Assembly (NCBI GenBank): GCA_020050835.1
Contig: JAGVKB010000053.1
Span: forward strand, 89,857 to 153,856
Direction: 5' to 3'
Origin: Candidatus Obscuribacterales bacterium
GTDB lineage: Bacteria > Cyanobacteriota > Vampirovibrionia > Obscuribacterales > Obscuribacteraceae
DNA: 64,000 nt
Shown here: one piece after another, positions 1 to 7,990 of the stretch
Layout: each line of letters opens with the position of its first letter
How positions within the stretch are numbered: the first letter of the stretch is position 1
Position numbers and translations under genes: made by a program
Notes under the pieces: model-generated
The model's database searches: none
Told to the model about the DNA's origin: nothing
The model's input: only the letters and a program-made list of their open reading frames with translations

Positions 1-1
1 G

Positions 2-826
2 AACAATTACTATGCATACAACCTGCACAAGCAAAACGTTGAATCGGAAAGACAGCATTCGCCTCTCTATCAAGCCAGGAAGTTCGTATATCTCAGCAGA
101 TTGCGAAAAGCATTAGCCTACTGCCGGTCAGCCGAAGTCCTAAAGGTGTTGGATATTGGCTGCGCTGATGGTCGCGCCCTTGACTGGTACTTGAAACTCG
201 GAGCCGACAAAGTCTCGACTTTCGGGGTCGATTTTGACGAGGTCGCAGTCGCAACCGCAAGGAAAGCCGGTCACCAAGTTTTTCTCGGTCGCTTCGAAAC
301 AGTCGAAATCCCTGAGAGTATGTTCGACCTGGCGGTTGCAACGCATGTGATCGAGCATGTAGCGGATCCCAAAGCATTTGCCCGCAAAGCATACGCTGTG
401 CTCAAGCCCGGTGGCATCTTCTTGTGTGAAACCCCAAATGCAGCCGCATGGGATGCTCAAATGTTTCGCAATCGCCATTGGGGCGGCTATCATTTCCCCC
501 GACACTGGGTGTTTTACACACCGGAGACGATCCAAAGCCTGACCGCTGAAATCGGATTCGAACTCGTCGCCATCAAGTTCCATCCCGCACCGGCCTTCTG
601 GAATTGGACATTCCATTCCTTGCTCGGTGGCCCCGGAAATCCGCCCTGGAAGTCTAAACTGGCTGACTGCCTCTTTCCGCCGGTTGGCTTTCAAGACAAC
701 AATCTGCGCAATTTGATTGCAGTGTCGGCATTTACATTTCTGGATATCGCGCAGAAGGCACTAACCGGACAGACCTCCAATATGGCAGTAGTTCTGCGCA
801 AACCTGAAGGACCGCCAGCGGTCTGA
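2..826 (+). CDS. SAM-dependent methyltransferase, 5'-truncated by window edge
   Basis: Class I SAM-dependent methyltransferase. The frame is open from base 2, and the residues NNYYAY at the edge match PNYYAY inside the next gene (841-1836). The true start therefore lies outside the window, and the TTG at 101 is internal. Motif I is VLDIGCADG; a second acidic motif is GVDFDE; the post-motif region carries VIEHV. The block HWGGYHFPRHW is shared with the two other methyltransferases in this window (841-1836 and 33780-34787). Those paralogs begin with a four-cysteine zinc-binding module, which is presumably the missing part here. The substrate is unknown. In this family a sugar-nucleotide or small-molecule acceptor is common, but nothing here decides it. 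The gene lies 14 bp upstream of its paralog and probably arose with it by tandem duplication. Confidence 0.85.
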   Translation, partial: NNYYAYNLHKQNVESERQHSPLYQARKFVYLSRLRKALAYCRSAEVLKVLDIGCADGRALDWYLKLGADKVSTFGVDFDEVAVATARKAGHQVFLGRFETVEIPESMFDLAVATHVIEHVADPKAFARKAYAVLKPGGIFLCETPNAAAWDAQMFRNRHWGGYHFPRHWVFYTPETIQSLTAEIGFELVAIKFHPAPAFWNWTFHSLLGGPGNPPWKSKLADCLFPPVGFQDNNLRNLIAVSAFTFLDIAQKALTGQTSNMAVVLRKPEGPPAV

Positions 827-840
827 TATAAAATAGCCAA

Positions 841-1836
841 ATGAAATCGAACATCAAGACTGTCGAGACTAGTTGCAACAATTGCGGTTCGACGAAAAGC
901 GAGCTGGTAACAATCGGGGTCGAGCATGAGTACGACAATACTACGGACGATCCGTTTAAGGTAGTTCGCTGCTCAGATTGCGGGCTGGTCTATTTAAACC
1001 CGCGACCAGATGTCTCCGAGCTATCCACCATTTATCCACCCAACTACTATGCATACAGCATTGAAGACAGTTACGGTCCTAGCCAACGCGGCAACTTTTA
1101 CTACAAGCTGAGATATTCGATGATCCTATCTGGTCTCGAACATGTGCTCAGCTTCGTGCCGAAGGGAAAGATAAACATACTGGACATCGGCTGTGCCGAT
1201 GGTCATGTGCTCAACTGGTTCGGCAAAGTAAGAACGCACGAAGTAAGCTGCTTCGGCGTCGACCTGAATGAAAAGGCGGTGGCTAAGGCTAAAACGCAGG
1301 GACATACCGCCTGGGCCGGGCGCTTTGAGGAGGTAGAGCTACCTGCCAATCACTTCGACTTTGTCTGGGCCAGCCATGTAATCGAGCACGTGCCGGATCC
1401 AAAAGCCTTTACGGAAAAGGCATTTGAAATACTAAAGCCGGGCGGCATATTCTGGTTCTGGACCCCGAATATCAATTCCGTCGATGCCAAATGGTTTGCC
1501 GACCGGCACTGGGGAGCCTATCACTTTCCTCGCCACTGGGTGTTCTACAGCCCGGATTCGGTCAGGCAATTAGCCGACAAAACCGGATTTGAACTTACGC
1601 ACATCGAATATCAACCAAATGCAATTTTCTGGGTTTGGACGTTTCATTCCATACTGAAAGCCAATCCAGCCTTAAGCCGATTCGCCGACGCTATGTTTCC
1701 GCCAATTGAATGGTCGAAAACCACATTAGCCAATTTCGTCCGCAACGGACTGTTTGCAGCAGTGGATTCGACCATCAAAGCCTGCACGGGACAAACAGCC
1801 AATATGGGAGTGGCGTTTCGCAAGCCGAGCAATTAG
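841..1836 (+). CDS. SAM-dependent methyltransferase with N-terminal zinc-binding module
   Basis: 331 residues. The N-terminus has CNNCG (about residue 14) and CSDCGLVYLNPRP (about 48), the paired CxxC module found at the front of many sugar and small-molecule methyltransferases. The Rossmann methyltransferase core follows, with ILDIGCADGH, an acidic GVDLNE strand and the HVIEHV loop. HWGAYHFPRHW near residue 225 is diagnostic for this local family. It is a paralog of the preceding gene and of 33780-34787, and the same NMGVAFRKP-type ending occurs in all three. No clear Shine-Dalgarno precedes the ATG, only an A/T-rich 14-bp spacer after the previous stop, so it may be translated by coupling. 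The substrate is unknown. Confidence 0.88.
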   Translation: MKSNIKTVETSCNNCGSTKSELVTIGVEHEYDNTTDDPFKVVRCSDCGLVYLNPRPDVSELSTIYPPNYYAYSIEDSYGPSQRGNFYYKLRYSMILSGLEHVLSFVPKGKINILDIGCADGHVLNWFGKVRTHEVSCFGVDLNEKAVAKAKTQGHTAWAGRFEEVELPANHFDFVWASHVIEHVPDPKAFTEKAFEILKPGGIFWFWTPNINSVDAKWFADRHWGAYHFPRHWVFYSPDSVRQLADKTGFELTHIEYQPNAIFWVWTFHSILKANPALSRFADAMFPPIEWSKTTLANFVRNGLFAAVDSTIKACTGQTANMGVAFRKPSN

Positions 1837-1944
1837 CCGGCACGGAGCCTGTCGGAAAAGGGTCTAGGTACAATACCGTTTCCTTCCGCAACATCGAGTT
1901 GTACTTGAGTGCAGCTCAGGCTGGGCTTCTCGGGAGAGAATAGT

Positions 1945-2000
1945 AAGAGCGCCGGCTTCACCAAGCTGTCCGTTGAAGCCGGCTGGCAGCCGGCGCTCTT
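1945..2000. repeat. compound GC-rich palindrome between convergent genes (REP-like)
   Basis: The outer arms AAGAGCGCCGGC (1945-1956) and GCCGGCGCTCTT (1989-2000) are perfect reverse complements. A second, mutually exclusive pairing joins GCCGGCTTCA (1951-1960) with TGAAGCCGGC (1974-1983). The element sits between the 3' ends of two convergent genes. It could act as a bidirectional terminator, although no T-run follows either arm. It could also be a REP-type dispersed palindrome. The sequence differs from the RAYT-associated REP at 9194 and 9910. Confidence 0.7.
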
Positions 2001-2051
2001 GGGGAGTCCAGCCTTAGCTGACACAAACTCCTTATATGAACGGCATTGCTG

Positions 2052-3515
2052 CTAAGTGGCCTTCTTCTTGCCCTTTGCAGTACCACTGGACTTTCTTGCG
2101 CTAGAGTTTTTTGACTCGCCCAGATCCGATTGAGGAGATTTAGCAGGAGTTTTCTTGGACTCAGGAGTTTTCTTAGCTTTGGAAGCCTTCTGTGAAACTG
2201 CCGAACCATCTTTTGCCTTAGCTGCATTTGCTTTGGCAGGTCTTTCTTTTGCGCTCCTTTCCGGCTCCGCTTCCGCTGAACTTTCCGGCTTCGCAACCGC
2301 TGGCGCGACCGGCTGCCAGTCCAGATGAGCCGGTGAAGTCCAGCCCAATTGCTCCATGCCTTCGTCTAAACTGAGCCCCCGTTTCTGACAATACGGAAGT
2401 AAGAACACCGCCTGCTCGGTCGATAGATATCCTTCCGATTGCAAAAGCTCGCAGCGCAGTCCGGCATTCAGCATCGATTCATCAATCGCGCCGGCCGCCA
2501 CAAGCATCCTGCCCATGAGAGTCGAATTTTCAGAGGCCTGTTTGATAGACCGCTCAATCTCCGAATCGGTCAAAATATTGGCCAGTTTGAAGAGCTGCAC
2601 CATTTGCACGGCTTGATGCGAATCTTCCGCTTGCTCTAGTACCAGCTCACCAACGATTTGATCGAGCGACACACCATCGGTAAAAATTTCCCGCAACGCC
2701 TTGGCTGATTGAATCGGCGTCAAGGTGCCTCTGGCCACCATGCCCTGCAATTTAAGAGCGACGTCGAGCAACTGGTTAGTAATCAATCCTAGCTTCACCA
2801 TTACCGGTCCGATCGTCTCCTGCTCCAACAGAGAGACCTCGACTGCACGGGCGATATCAACTTCACTCAAGATGCCAGCCAGCACAAAGAGCTTGCCCAG
2901 TCGTACCCAGTAATGAGCAGGCAATCTTGGTGCACGATCCTGCGTGGTCTCTGCCACCTTCTTGCGAGCCAGCGCTGCCTTGAGCGCCTCGACTGCATCA
3001 TGGCGGGAGATCTTTCCTTCGCGGATCATCATTTGGGCATTGATCGAGGTTGCAACAAGAGCATCGCTCAGCATTCCAGTGAGCACTAACACTCTGCCCA
3101 GCGGCATGCTTGTCTCGAATCGCATGATAAGCCCAACGTTGAGCTGCTCTCTAGTAACTAATCCAGCCGCCAGAAGAAGGTCACCTAATTCGCTGGTCGG
3201 CCCGCTCTCCAGGGAATCCTTCTCAAAACCGAGCTGCTCGAGCGCCGAATCAATCTCGAGGCCGTCATCGATTACCAACTTCATTGCGCGTTGGGCCAGA
3301 TCGAGTTCGAGCAGACCCTCTCTTAGAAGCGACTGCGCTCTTAGAGCAGCCTGAAGCTTTTCTTCGGTAGTAAGCTCGAGCGAGATAAGCGCTCGTCCAA
3401 TCGGTACCCCCATCCGTCCGGCAACATCGACTGCCCGCGAAAGGTCATCCTGCGTAAGCAGCCCAAAATGCATGAGCAGTTCGCCGATTCGCAAATTCCG
3501 GCCATTATCAGCCAT
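2052..3515 (-). CDS. Tandem MshEN/GspE-N-like repeat protein with Lys/Ala-rich tail
   Basis: 487 residues, no signal peptide or membrane segment. Residues about 8-390 are tandem helical units of the form xxGxxLxxxGxxxxxxLxxxLxxQ, such as PLGRVLVLTGMLSDALVATS and TIGPVMVKLGLITNQLLDVA. That spacing resembles the N-terminal MshEN domain of type II secretion and pilus ATPases, a known cyclic-di-GMP binding fold. Binding is inferred only, since the leading Arg of the classical motif is often replaced. Residues about 405-487 form a low-complexity Lys/Ala/Ser/Pro tail of histone-H1-like composition, which might bind nucleic acid or an acidic surface. A paralog without that tail is encoded at 56698-57936. 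The gene is divergent from the TPR gene at 3692. No ATPase domain is present, so it is not itself a secretion motor. Confidence 0.7.
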   Translation of the reverse strand: MADNGRNLRIGELLMHFGLLTQDDLSRAVDVAGRMGVPIGRALISLELTTEEKLQAALRAQSLLREGLLELDLAQRAMKLVIDDGLEIDSALEQLGFEKDSLESGPTSELGDLLLAAGLVTREQLNVGLIMRFETSMPLGRVLVLTGMLSDALVATSINAQMMIREGKISRHDAVEALKAALARKKVAETTQDRAPRLPAHYWVRLGKLFVLAGILSEVDIARAVEVSLLEQETIGPVMVKLGLITNQLLDVALKLQGMVARGTLTPIQSAKALREIFTDGVSLDQIVGELVLEQAEDSHQAVQMVQLFKLANILTDSEIERSIKQASENSTLMGRMLVAAGAIDESMLNAGLRCELLQSEGYLSTEQAVFLLPYCQKRGLSLDEGMEQLGWTSPAHLDWQPVAPAVAKPESSAEAEPERSAKERPAKANAAKAKDGSAVSQKASKAKKTPESKKTPAKSPQSDLGESKNSSARKSSGTAKGKKKAT

Positions 3516-3691
3516 TGCTTACGCAATACCTCGTTACGGAGAGCTGGTCCTCTGGTGTTGCCACAATTCTACCCAGGAATTGCCACTTCGATTCTTCGCA
3601 GACTTGTTACCGTTGGCGCTTTCTTAAAAGTCCGTCGCCGGAGACGTTGCCGGTCTGGCACTCTTGCTTTCAAACTTGCAATAATTGGGGC

Positions 3692-4996
3692 ATGAATAAG
3701 TTCATGAAGGTGCTCAGTTCGGTTCCCAAGAAAGTTGCGCTTTTAGCAGCTCTTTTTGCTGTTTTATCAGCAATTGTCTGTCTGCTCGTCATACCGTCGC
3801 TGGCCGACTTCCCGAGACAAGGCAGCATCTACGATTGGTGGAGAGCCTCAAATCTCTACGAGCAAGCCAATCTCTTACGCAAGCAATACAAAACAGATGC
3901 CGCCATCGAAATGTATGAAAAGGCCATTCGCACTTATCCGCTGGATCCCCGATTTCAAGTTGGTCTGGGACTGTCGTATATGGATAAAGACAAATATGAG
4001 GATGCGACCACAGCCTTCCGTAATGCCATTCGCGTTGATGCAAACTCGATGGACGGCTGGTTGCGATTGTCACAGGTCGGGCTGATTACAAATGACTTGC
4101 AGACTGCTCATCAAGCAGCCAGCCAGGCCGTCAGACTGAAGGAAAAGGAGCCGGTGGTGCAAGCTCAAAAGGCACTGGTCTGGTGCGAAATGGGCAAGCT
4201 GGATGAAGCAGAGAAGATTTTCAATCAATCGACAATGTGGGGAAGTCAATCGCCGGAATTCTGGCTAATTGCCGGTAAATATCACTGGCGAGTGGGACAA
4301 CCGCAAAGGGCCGAAGCAGACTTCAAGCAAGCAATTGCGATCGGTCCGAAAAATCCAGACGCCTACGAATGGCTGGGGCAGCTAGAGTTCAAGGGCGGCA
4401 AAGCAACTGCGGCTGAAACCAATCTTAAGAAAGCGGTTGAATTGAATCCCAACTCACCGGTGAAATGGAGAAATTTAGGGGACTTCTACCTTTCTGAGCG
4501 CCAATTCGAAAAAGCGTTTGATGCCCTCAAAAAAGCAAGTGAATTGAATCGCAGCGACGTAAAGTGCTGGAGAGATCTTGGTAAACTGAGCCTCAACTTG
4601 AAGAAATTCGACGCGGCCGAAAAGGAGCTCACCAAAGCGCTCGAGCTAGAACCAGACCACGGGCCAACAGTCGGTCTCTATGTAGAGACACTGCGGCAGC
4701 AAAAGAAATACGACCGGGCGGAAAAGACTCTCAAGCAATATATCCTGACAAAGCACAAGTTCTCGGCAATGCTATGGACATATCTAGCCAGTATTTATGA
4801 AGAGAGCGGGCGGCCGGAGCAGGCGGCCGAAGCTTACAATCAAGCGCTGGCAGCGGATCCCAGCGACAGCCTCAAAGAGTATGTGATCAAAAGACTGAGC
4901 GGACAGCCGGCCGATCCAAGCGAACTGGAACAAAAGGAAACTCCCAAAGAGAAACGTTACTCGATCACTTCCCCACCCAGTATAGAAGAGCATTAG
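3692..4996 (+). CDS. Membrane-anchored TPR protein
   Basis: 434 residues from the ATG at 3692 (MNKFMKVLSS). The frame is open further upstream to 3515, but that stretch lacks domain character, and the chosen start places a hydrophobic segment (about residues 14-36) at the N-terminus as a signal anchor. Most of the rest is tetratricopeptide repeats, roughly nine or ten units with the usual W-LG-Y and A-x3-F-x-KA-x-ELxP pattern, for example AEKELTKALELEPDHG. The C-terminus is polar and Pro/Glu-rich. TPR arrays bind partner proteins; here the array probably sits outside the cytoplasmic membrane. The partner is unknown. The gene lies 48 bp upstream of the serine hydrolase gene and may be cotranscribed with it. 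Confidence 0.8.
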   Translation: MNKFMKVLSSVPKKVALLAALFAVLSAIVCLLVIPSLADFPRQGSIYDWWRASNLYEQANLLRKQYKTDAAIEMYEKAIRTYPLDPRFQVGLGLSYMDKDKYEDATTAFRNAIRVDANSMDGWLRLSQVGLITNDLQTAHQAASQAVRLKEKEPVVQAQKALVWCEMGKLDEAEKIFNQSTMWGSQSPEFWLIAGKYHWRVGQPQRAEADFKQAIAIGPKNPDAYEWLGQLEFKGGKATAAETNLKKAVELNPNSPVKWRNLGDFYLSERQFEKAFDALKKASELNRSDVKCWRDLGKLSLNLKKFDAAEKELTKALELEPDHGPTVGLYVETLRQQKKYDRAEKTLKQYILTKHKFSAMLWTYLASIYEESGRPEQAAEAYNQALAADPSDSLKEYVIKRLSGQPADPSELEQKETPKEKRYSITSPPSIEEH

Positions 4997-5044
4997 GCAA
5001 GCGGGCATTGACTCTGTAAGGAAGAAGAGTCGTCTTGAGGTAGT

Positions 5045-6361
5045 ATGGTTTTAAGGACGTTTATCTGCTGCATACTAGCCATCATTACCGCTGTCTCTCC
5101 GGCCGCGTTACAAGCAAACGCAGCCTCAGACAATCAAACTTCGAGCAAAGCCGAGTATCCGGTTACCGGCAATGCCGTTGAGGGACTGGAAAACTTTGAG
5201 ATACAGTTGACTGGCTTGCTGCAAGCACGAGCGGTTCCGGGAGCGACAGTGGCGATTGCCAAAAACGGGCGGCTAGTCTATGCACGTGGCTTCGGTTGGA
5301 GCAATATCGAAGACAAGATTGCCATGCAGCCGGATGTGTTGTTCCGAATTGCCAGCATCTCGAAGGCAATAACCGCCGTTGCGACGATGAGACTGGTGCA
5401 AGAGGGTAAGCTGGGGCTAGACCAGCATGCATTCGAGATCTTAAATGAGCTGAAGCCGTGCGTGATCGAGCCTAAAGGCATAGATCCACGCATATTTCAA
5501 ATTACAGTCAGAAATCTGCTGCACATGACGGCCGGATGGAACCGCACTCACACCGGCGATCCGATGTTTAAACCGATAGTGGACTATGCATCATTTCACT
5601 GTTCTCCTACCTTGCGCGCCGATTCAGTAGCGATCATTCGTTATTGGATGGGCAAGCAGCTAGACTTCGACCCCGGTTCGAGTTATGCCTATTCAAACCT
5701 TTGCTATGCAGTGCTGGAACAGATAATCAAGAAGGCGTCCGGGCAAAGATACAGTGAATACGTACGAAAAAATATTCTTCTGCCGTGCGGCATTACCGAC
5801 ATGCGGCTCGGACACACTCGTGAGTTGGCCGAGCGGGAAACAAGATATTATCCGTTTCCGGGACAAGAGTATTCAAACAGCTATTTCCCGAACGTCAAAG
5901 GACTCGTACCGTTGCAATACGGTGGAGATTTCTCGCTGGAAGCGCTTTCCGGCGCAGCCGGGTGGATCGGCTCGTCGGTAGATCTCGTTCGATTGATTAG
6001 TACTATCGGTGGTGACCGAAACGGTAAGAGTCCAATTTCAGCTGCCTCGTTCAAGACGATGCTGACGTGCCCGGACGTCCCCTATTGGAAACACAGGACT
6101 GAATACTTCGGTATGGGATTTGAGGTCTTACCAATTGAAGACAGTAAGGGGACCGGTTACGTCTTCTGGCGAATCGGCTCGTTTCCTGGCAGCATGGCAT
6201 TTGTAGTTCACTCTGACGACGGAATGGCCTGGGCATTCGAAGTAAATTCCCGACCGCAATCACAGATGGAGTTTCTAAATGAAATTCGCACGCTGATTAA
6301 TGATACGGTCAAATCTCAAAAAAGCTGGCCGGATGTGGATCTCTTTGAGAGATACAAATAG
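5045..6361 (+). CDS. Exported serine hydrolase, beta-lactamase class C / PBP fold
   Basis: 438 residues. Residues 1-27 form a Sec signal peptide ending near LQANAAS. The catalytic SxxK is S104-I-S-K107 (RIASISKAIT) and the second motif is Y216-S-N218 (YAYSN). A third-motif region with GSFPGS lies near the C-terminus, in place of a clear KTG. The family (Pfam Beta-lactamase, PF00144) includes D-aminopeptidases, esterases and peptidoglycan-related hydrolases, so antibiotic resistance should not be assumed. GAGG seven bases before the ATG fits the start. The last codons, TAC AAA TAG, are the first copy of a 26-bp tandem repeat continuing past the stop. Confidence 0.88.
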   Translation: MVLRTFICCILAIITAVSPAALQANAASDNQTSSKAEYPVTGNAVEGLENFEIQLTGLLQARAVPGATVAIAKNGRLVYARGFGWSNIEDKIAMQPDVLFRIASISKAITAVATMRLVQEGKLGLDQHAFEILNELKPCVIEPKGIDPRIFQITVRNLLHMTAGWNRTHTGDPMFKPIVDYASFHCSPTLRADSVAIIRYWMGKQLDFDPGSSYAYSNLCYAVLEQIIKKASGQRYSEYVRKNILLPCGITDMRLGHTRELAERETRYYPFPGQEYSNSYFPNVKGLVPLQYGGDFSLEALSGAAGWIGSSVDLVRLISTIGGDRNGKSPISAASFKTMLTCPDVPYWKHRTEYFGMGFEVLPIEDSKGTGYVFWRIGSFPGSMAFVVHSDDGMAWAFEVNSRPQSQMEFLNEIRTLINDTVKSQKSWPDVDLFERYK

Positions 6362-6425
6362 AATTTAGAACTACCATGTACAAATAGAATTTACTATTGG
6401 CAAGTACAAATAGAATTTAGAACTA
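6353..6425. repeat. Three tandem 26-bp repeats over the serine hydrolase stop codon
   Basis: Units start at 6353, 6379 and 6405, an exact 26-bp period. Each begins TACAAATAGAATTTA, and the first and third also share the following GAACTA. The first TACAAATAG supplies the final Tyr-Lys-stop of the upstream gene. The array fills nearly all the space to the lipoprotein gene at 6431. Confidence 0.9.
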
Positions 6426-6430
6426 AGTCG

Positions 6431-6988
6431 ATGCAGTACAACCAAACACACTCAGTCTCTACCTACCGTCTATCCGGCAGACGTCTGGTCGCGCTTTTGA
6501 TTTGCATGCTGGGATTAGCTTCCTGCAACGGCATGCTCTTTCCCACGTACAACGGCAGTGATGCGGATCTTCGAGACAAGCAACTTTGGACCAATATGCG
6601 AGACGTGCAAACCGCCGCCGAACATTATGCCGCCAATCACGGCGAAGATAATTATCCAAAAGCAATCGACAATGCCTTTAAGAGCTTTCTGCCTGGAGGC
6701 GGAGAAGACAGCGAAAATCCGCGACCGGTCGGACTTGTTAATCCATATTTCGGTGCCAACGAATTTCCCGTTATGGGGTCCATCAAGGATATACCGGCAG
6801 TGCGCAATGGACCGGTTCCATCACTTAGACCGGGCGAGATACAGTACAGCTCTGTTGCGGGCGGCAAAGGTTATGCCATCATCGGCGGTGGTCACGACGG
6901 AAAGGCCTTGCGCGATTATGATGGGAAGGTGCTCGTCTTCACCAATTTCAACGAGGAGGAGCTGGCCGAACAAGCAGAAAAGCGCTAG
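6431..6988 (+). CDS. Lipoprotein with pseudopilin-like globular region
   Basis: 185 residues. A basic, hydrophobic N-terminus leads to the lipobox LASC, with the lipidated cysteine near residue 32, so the mature protein should be membrane-anchored. The next stretch (LWTNMRDVQTAAEHYAANHG, then YPKA) resembles the helix-to-globule junction of type II pseudopilins of the GspG type, which also have a short helix followed by YP. No prepilin peptidase site is present, so export as a lipoprotein is the better reading. A Gly-rich segment (GGKGYAIIGGGHDG) follows. The molecular role is unknown. It follows the serine hydrolase directly and may share its transcript. Confidence 0.7.
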   Translation: MQYNQTHSVSTYRLSGRRLVALLICMLGLASCNGMLFPTYNGSDADLRDKQLWTNMRDVQTAAEHYAANHGEDNYPKAIDNAFKSFLPGGGEDSENPRPVGLVNPYFGANEFPVMGSIKDIPAVRNGPVPSLRPGEIQYSSVAGGKGYAIIGGGHDGKALRDYDGKVLVFTNFNEEELAEQAEKR

Positions 6989-7133
6989 AACAGGCACATG
7001 TACATTTTTGCAAATTCGGCTGCACGGGCACTATAAGTGGAACTTGTCGGATTGCTTTCCTGACAATTACTGCTACTTCGTGGCATTCTACAAAAGCTTT
7101 AGTCACGACGCTTTTGAAATATTCTCTCACAGT

Positions 7134-7156
7134 ACGAGATCAGTCCCTGATCTCGT
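7134..7156. other. Isolated perfect hairpin in the 402-bp gap before the abiE pair
   Basis: ACGAGATCA (7134-7142) and TGATCTCGT (7148-7156) form a 9-bp perfect stem with a 5-base loop GTCCC. No T-run follows on either strand, so it is not a classical terminator. The gap 6989-7390 otherwise holds only the operator-like repeats at 7311-7366, and no convincing gene was found there. Confidence 0.6.
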
Positions 7157-7310
7157 TGGATGGCTGCTCTCGCATTGTTTTCTGCAATCTGATCGGCTCG
7201 CACAATTGCAATGCTCGTTCTGCCATAGCTAACCTTGCCTGCGACCAAGCAGAGCTGATTAGCATTTGCTGGCAGTACTCTGCTCATGCGGCTCGTTTGG
7301 TTGCTTAGAC

Positions 7311-7366
7311 GTCCGAAATGTGTTACATTTTTAGGGTATGTCCGAAATATACATCATTTATTCGGA
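7311..7366. promoter_or_regulatory. Probable AbiEi operator/promoter region
   Basis: Direct repeats GTCCGAAAT occur at 7311-7319 and 7340-7348, 29 bp apart. An imperfect inverted copy, ATTCGGA, lies at 7360-7366, just before the antitoxin start at 7391. AbiEi antitoxins are known to repress their own promoters by binding repeated or inverted sites, so this cluster is the natural candidate operator. The exact promoter hexamers are not clear. Confidence 0.5.
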
Positions 7367-7390
7367 TAAATGCCCTCTGGAGTCCCGGTT

Positions 7391-7990
7391 ATGAGTACTG
7401 CTGAGTTAATTCGCCAAAAAGTAGAAGAGTTGCCTGCTGGGCAGCCGTTTACACCAGCGTCGTTTTTGTCGATTGCCGCGCGCTCGACAGTGGACAAGAC
7501 TTTGACGAGAATGGTTCTTGCAGGCCTGCTTACAAAAGCGAGCCGCGGTGTTTTTGTTCGTCCACAGATGTCGCGATTTGGGGCTTTGCCGCTGGAGCCG
7601 TTTGAAGTGGCTGTTGCCAAAGCCCACGGCGCCCCGGTGCAGGTACATGGCGCGGAGGCTGCGCGCCGCTTTGGATTATCGACACAGGTGCCTGTTCGTC
7701 CGGTCTTCTATACAACCGGCCGATCGCGCACCTTCACTGTGGGCAAAACGGAAGTTCGGCTACAGCACATCAGCCCACGCAAGCTGGTGGCTCCAGGCAC
7801 CAAAGTCGGATTGGCGATTTCCGCGCTGTGGTACTTGGGCAAGGAGCAGGTCAACAATGAAGTGTTTGAAGCCATTCATTCCAAACTCACTGAGCAGGAG
7901 TGGAAGGAGTTGAAGTTAACGGCTCCGCAAATGCCTTCCTGGATGGCAGATGCAATGCATCGCTATGAAAAGAAGCGCAGTAATGGCTGA
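7391..7990 (+). CDS. AbiEi-family type IV antitoxin (DUF6088-like)
   Basis: 199 residues from the ATG at 7391, chosen over the ATG at 7370 because TGGAG lies about seven bases upstream. Residues about 1-60 form a winged-helix DNA-binding domain (STAELIRQKVEELPAG, then STVDKTLTRMVLAGLLTKAS and RGVFVRP). The remainder matches the AbiEi C-terminal domain, including HGAEAARRFGLSTQVPVRPV and the later LKLTAPQMPSWM. In the AbiE system this protein is the antitoxin and transcriptional repressor, and the toxin is the downstream nucleotidyltransferase. The stop overlaps the next start by 8 bp (ATGGCTGA), so translation is coupled. Confidence 0.85.
   Translation: MSTAELIRQKVEELPAGQPFTPASFLSIAARSTVDKTLTRMVLAGLLTKASRGVFVRPQMSRFGALPLEPFEVAVAKAHGAPVQVHGAEAARRFGLSTQVPVRPVFYTTGRSRTFTVGKTEVRLQHISPRKLVAPGTKVGLAISALWYLGKEQVNNEVFEAIHSKLTEQEWKELKLTAPQMPSWMADAMHRYEKKRSNG

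Noticed and set aside
140..694. 184-codon minus-strand gene
   Set aside because: It lies fully opposite the first methyltransferase, which has clear motifs; no family pattern is visible in the antisense reading.
5045..6361. Antibiotic-resistance beta-lactamase
   Set aside because: The fold and SxxK/YxN motifs are shared with esterases and peptidases, and no clear KTG motif is present, so a resistance role is not supported.
7134..7156. Intrinsic terminator of the lipoprotein gene
   Set aside because: The 9-bp hairpin is perfect but lies about 150 bp after the stop and is not followed by a T-run on either strand.
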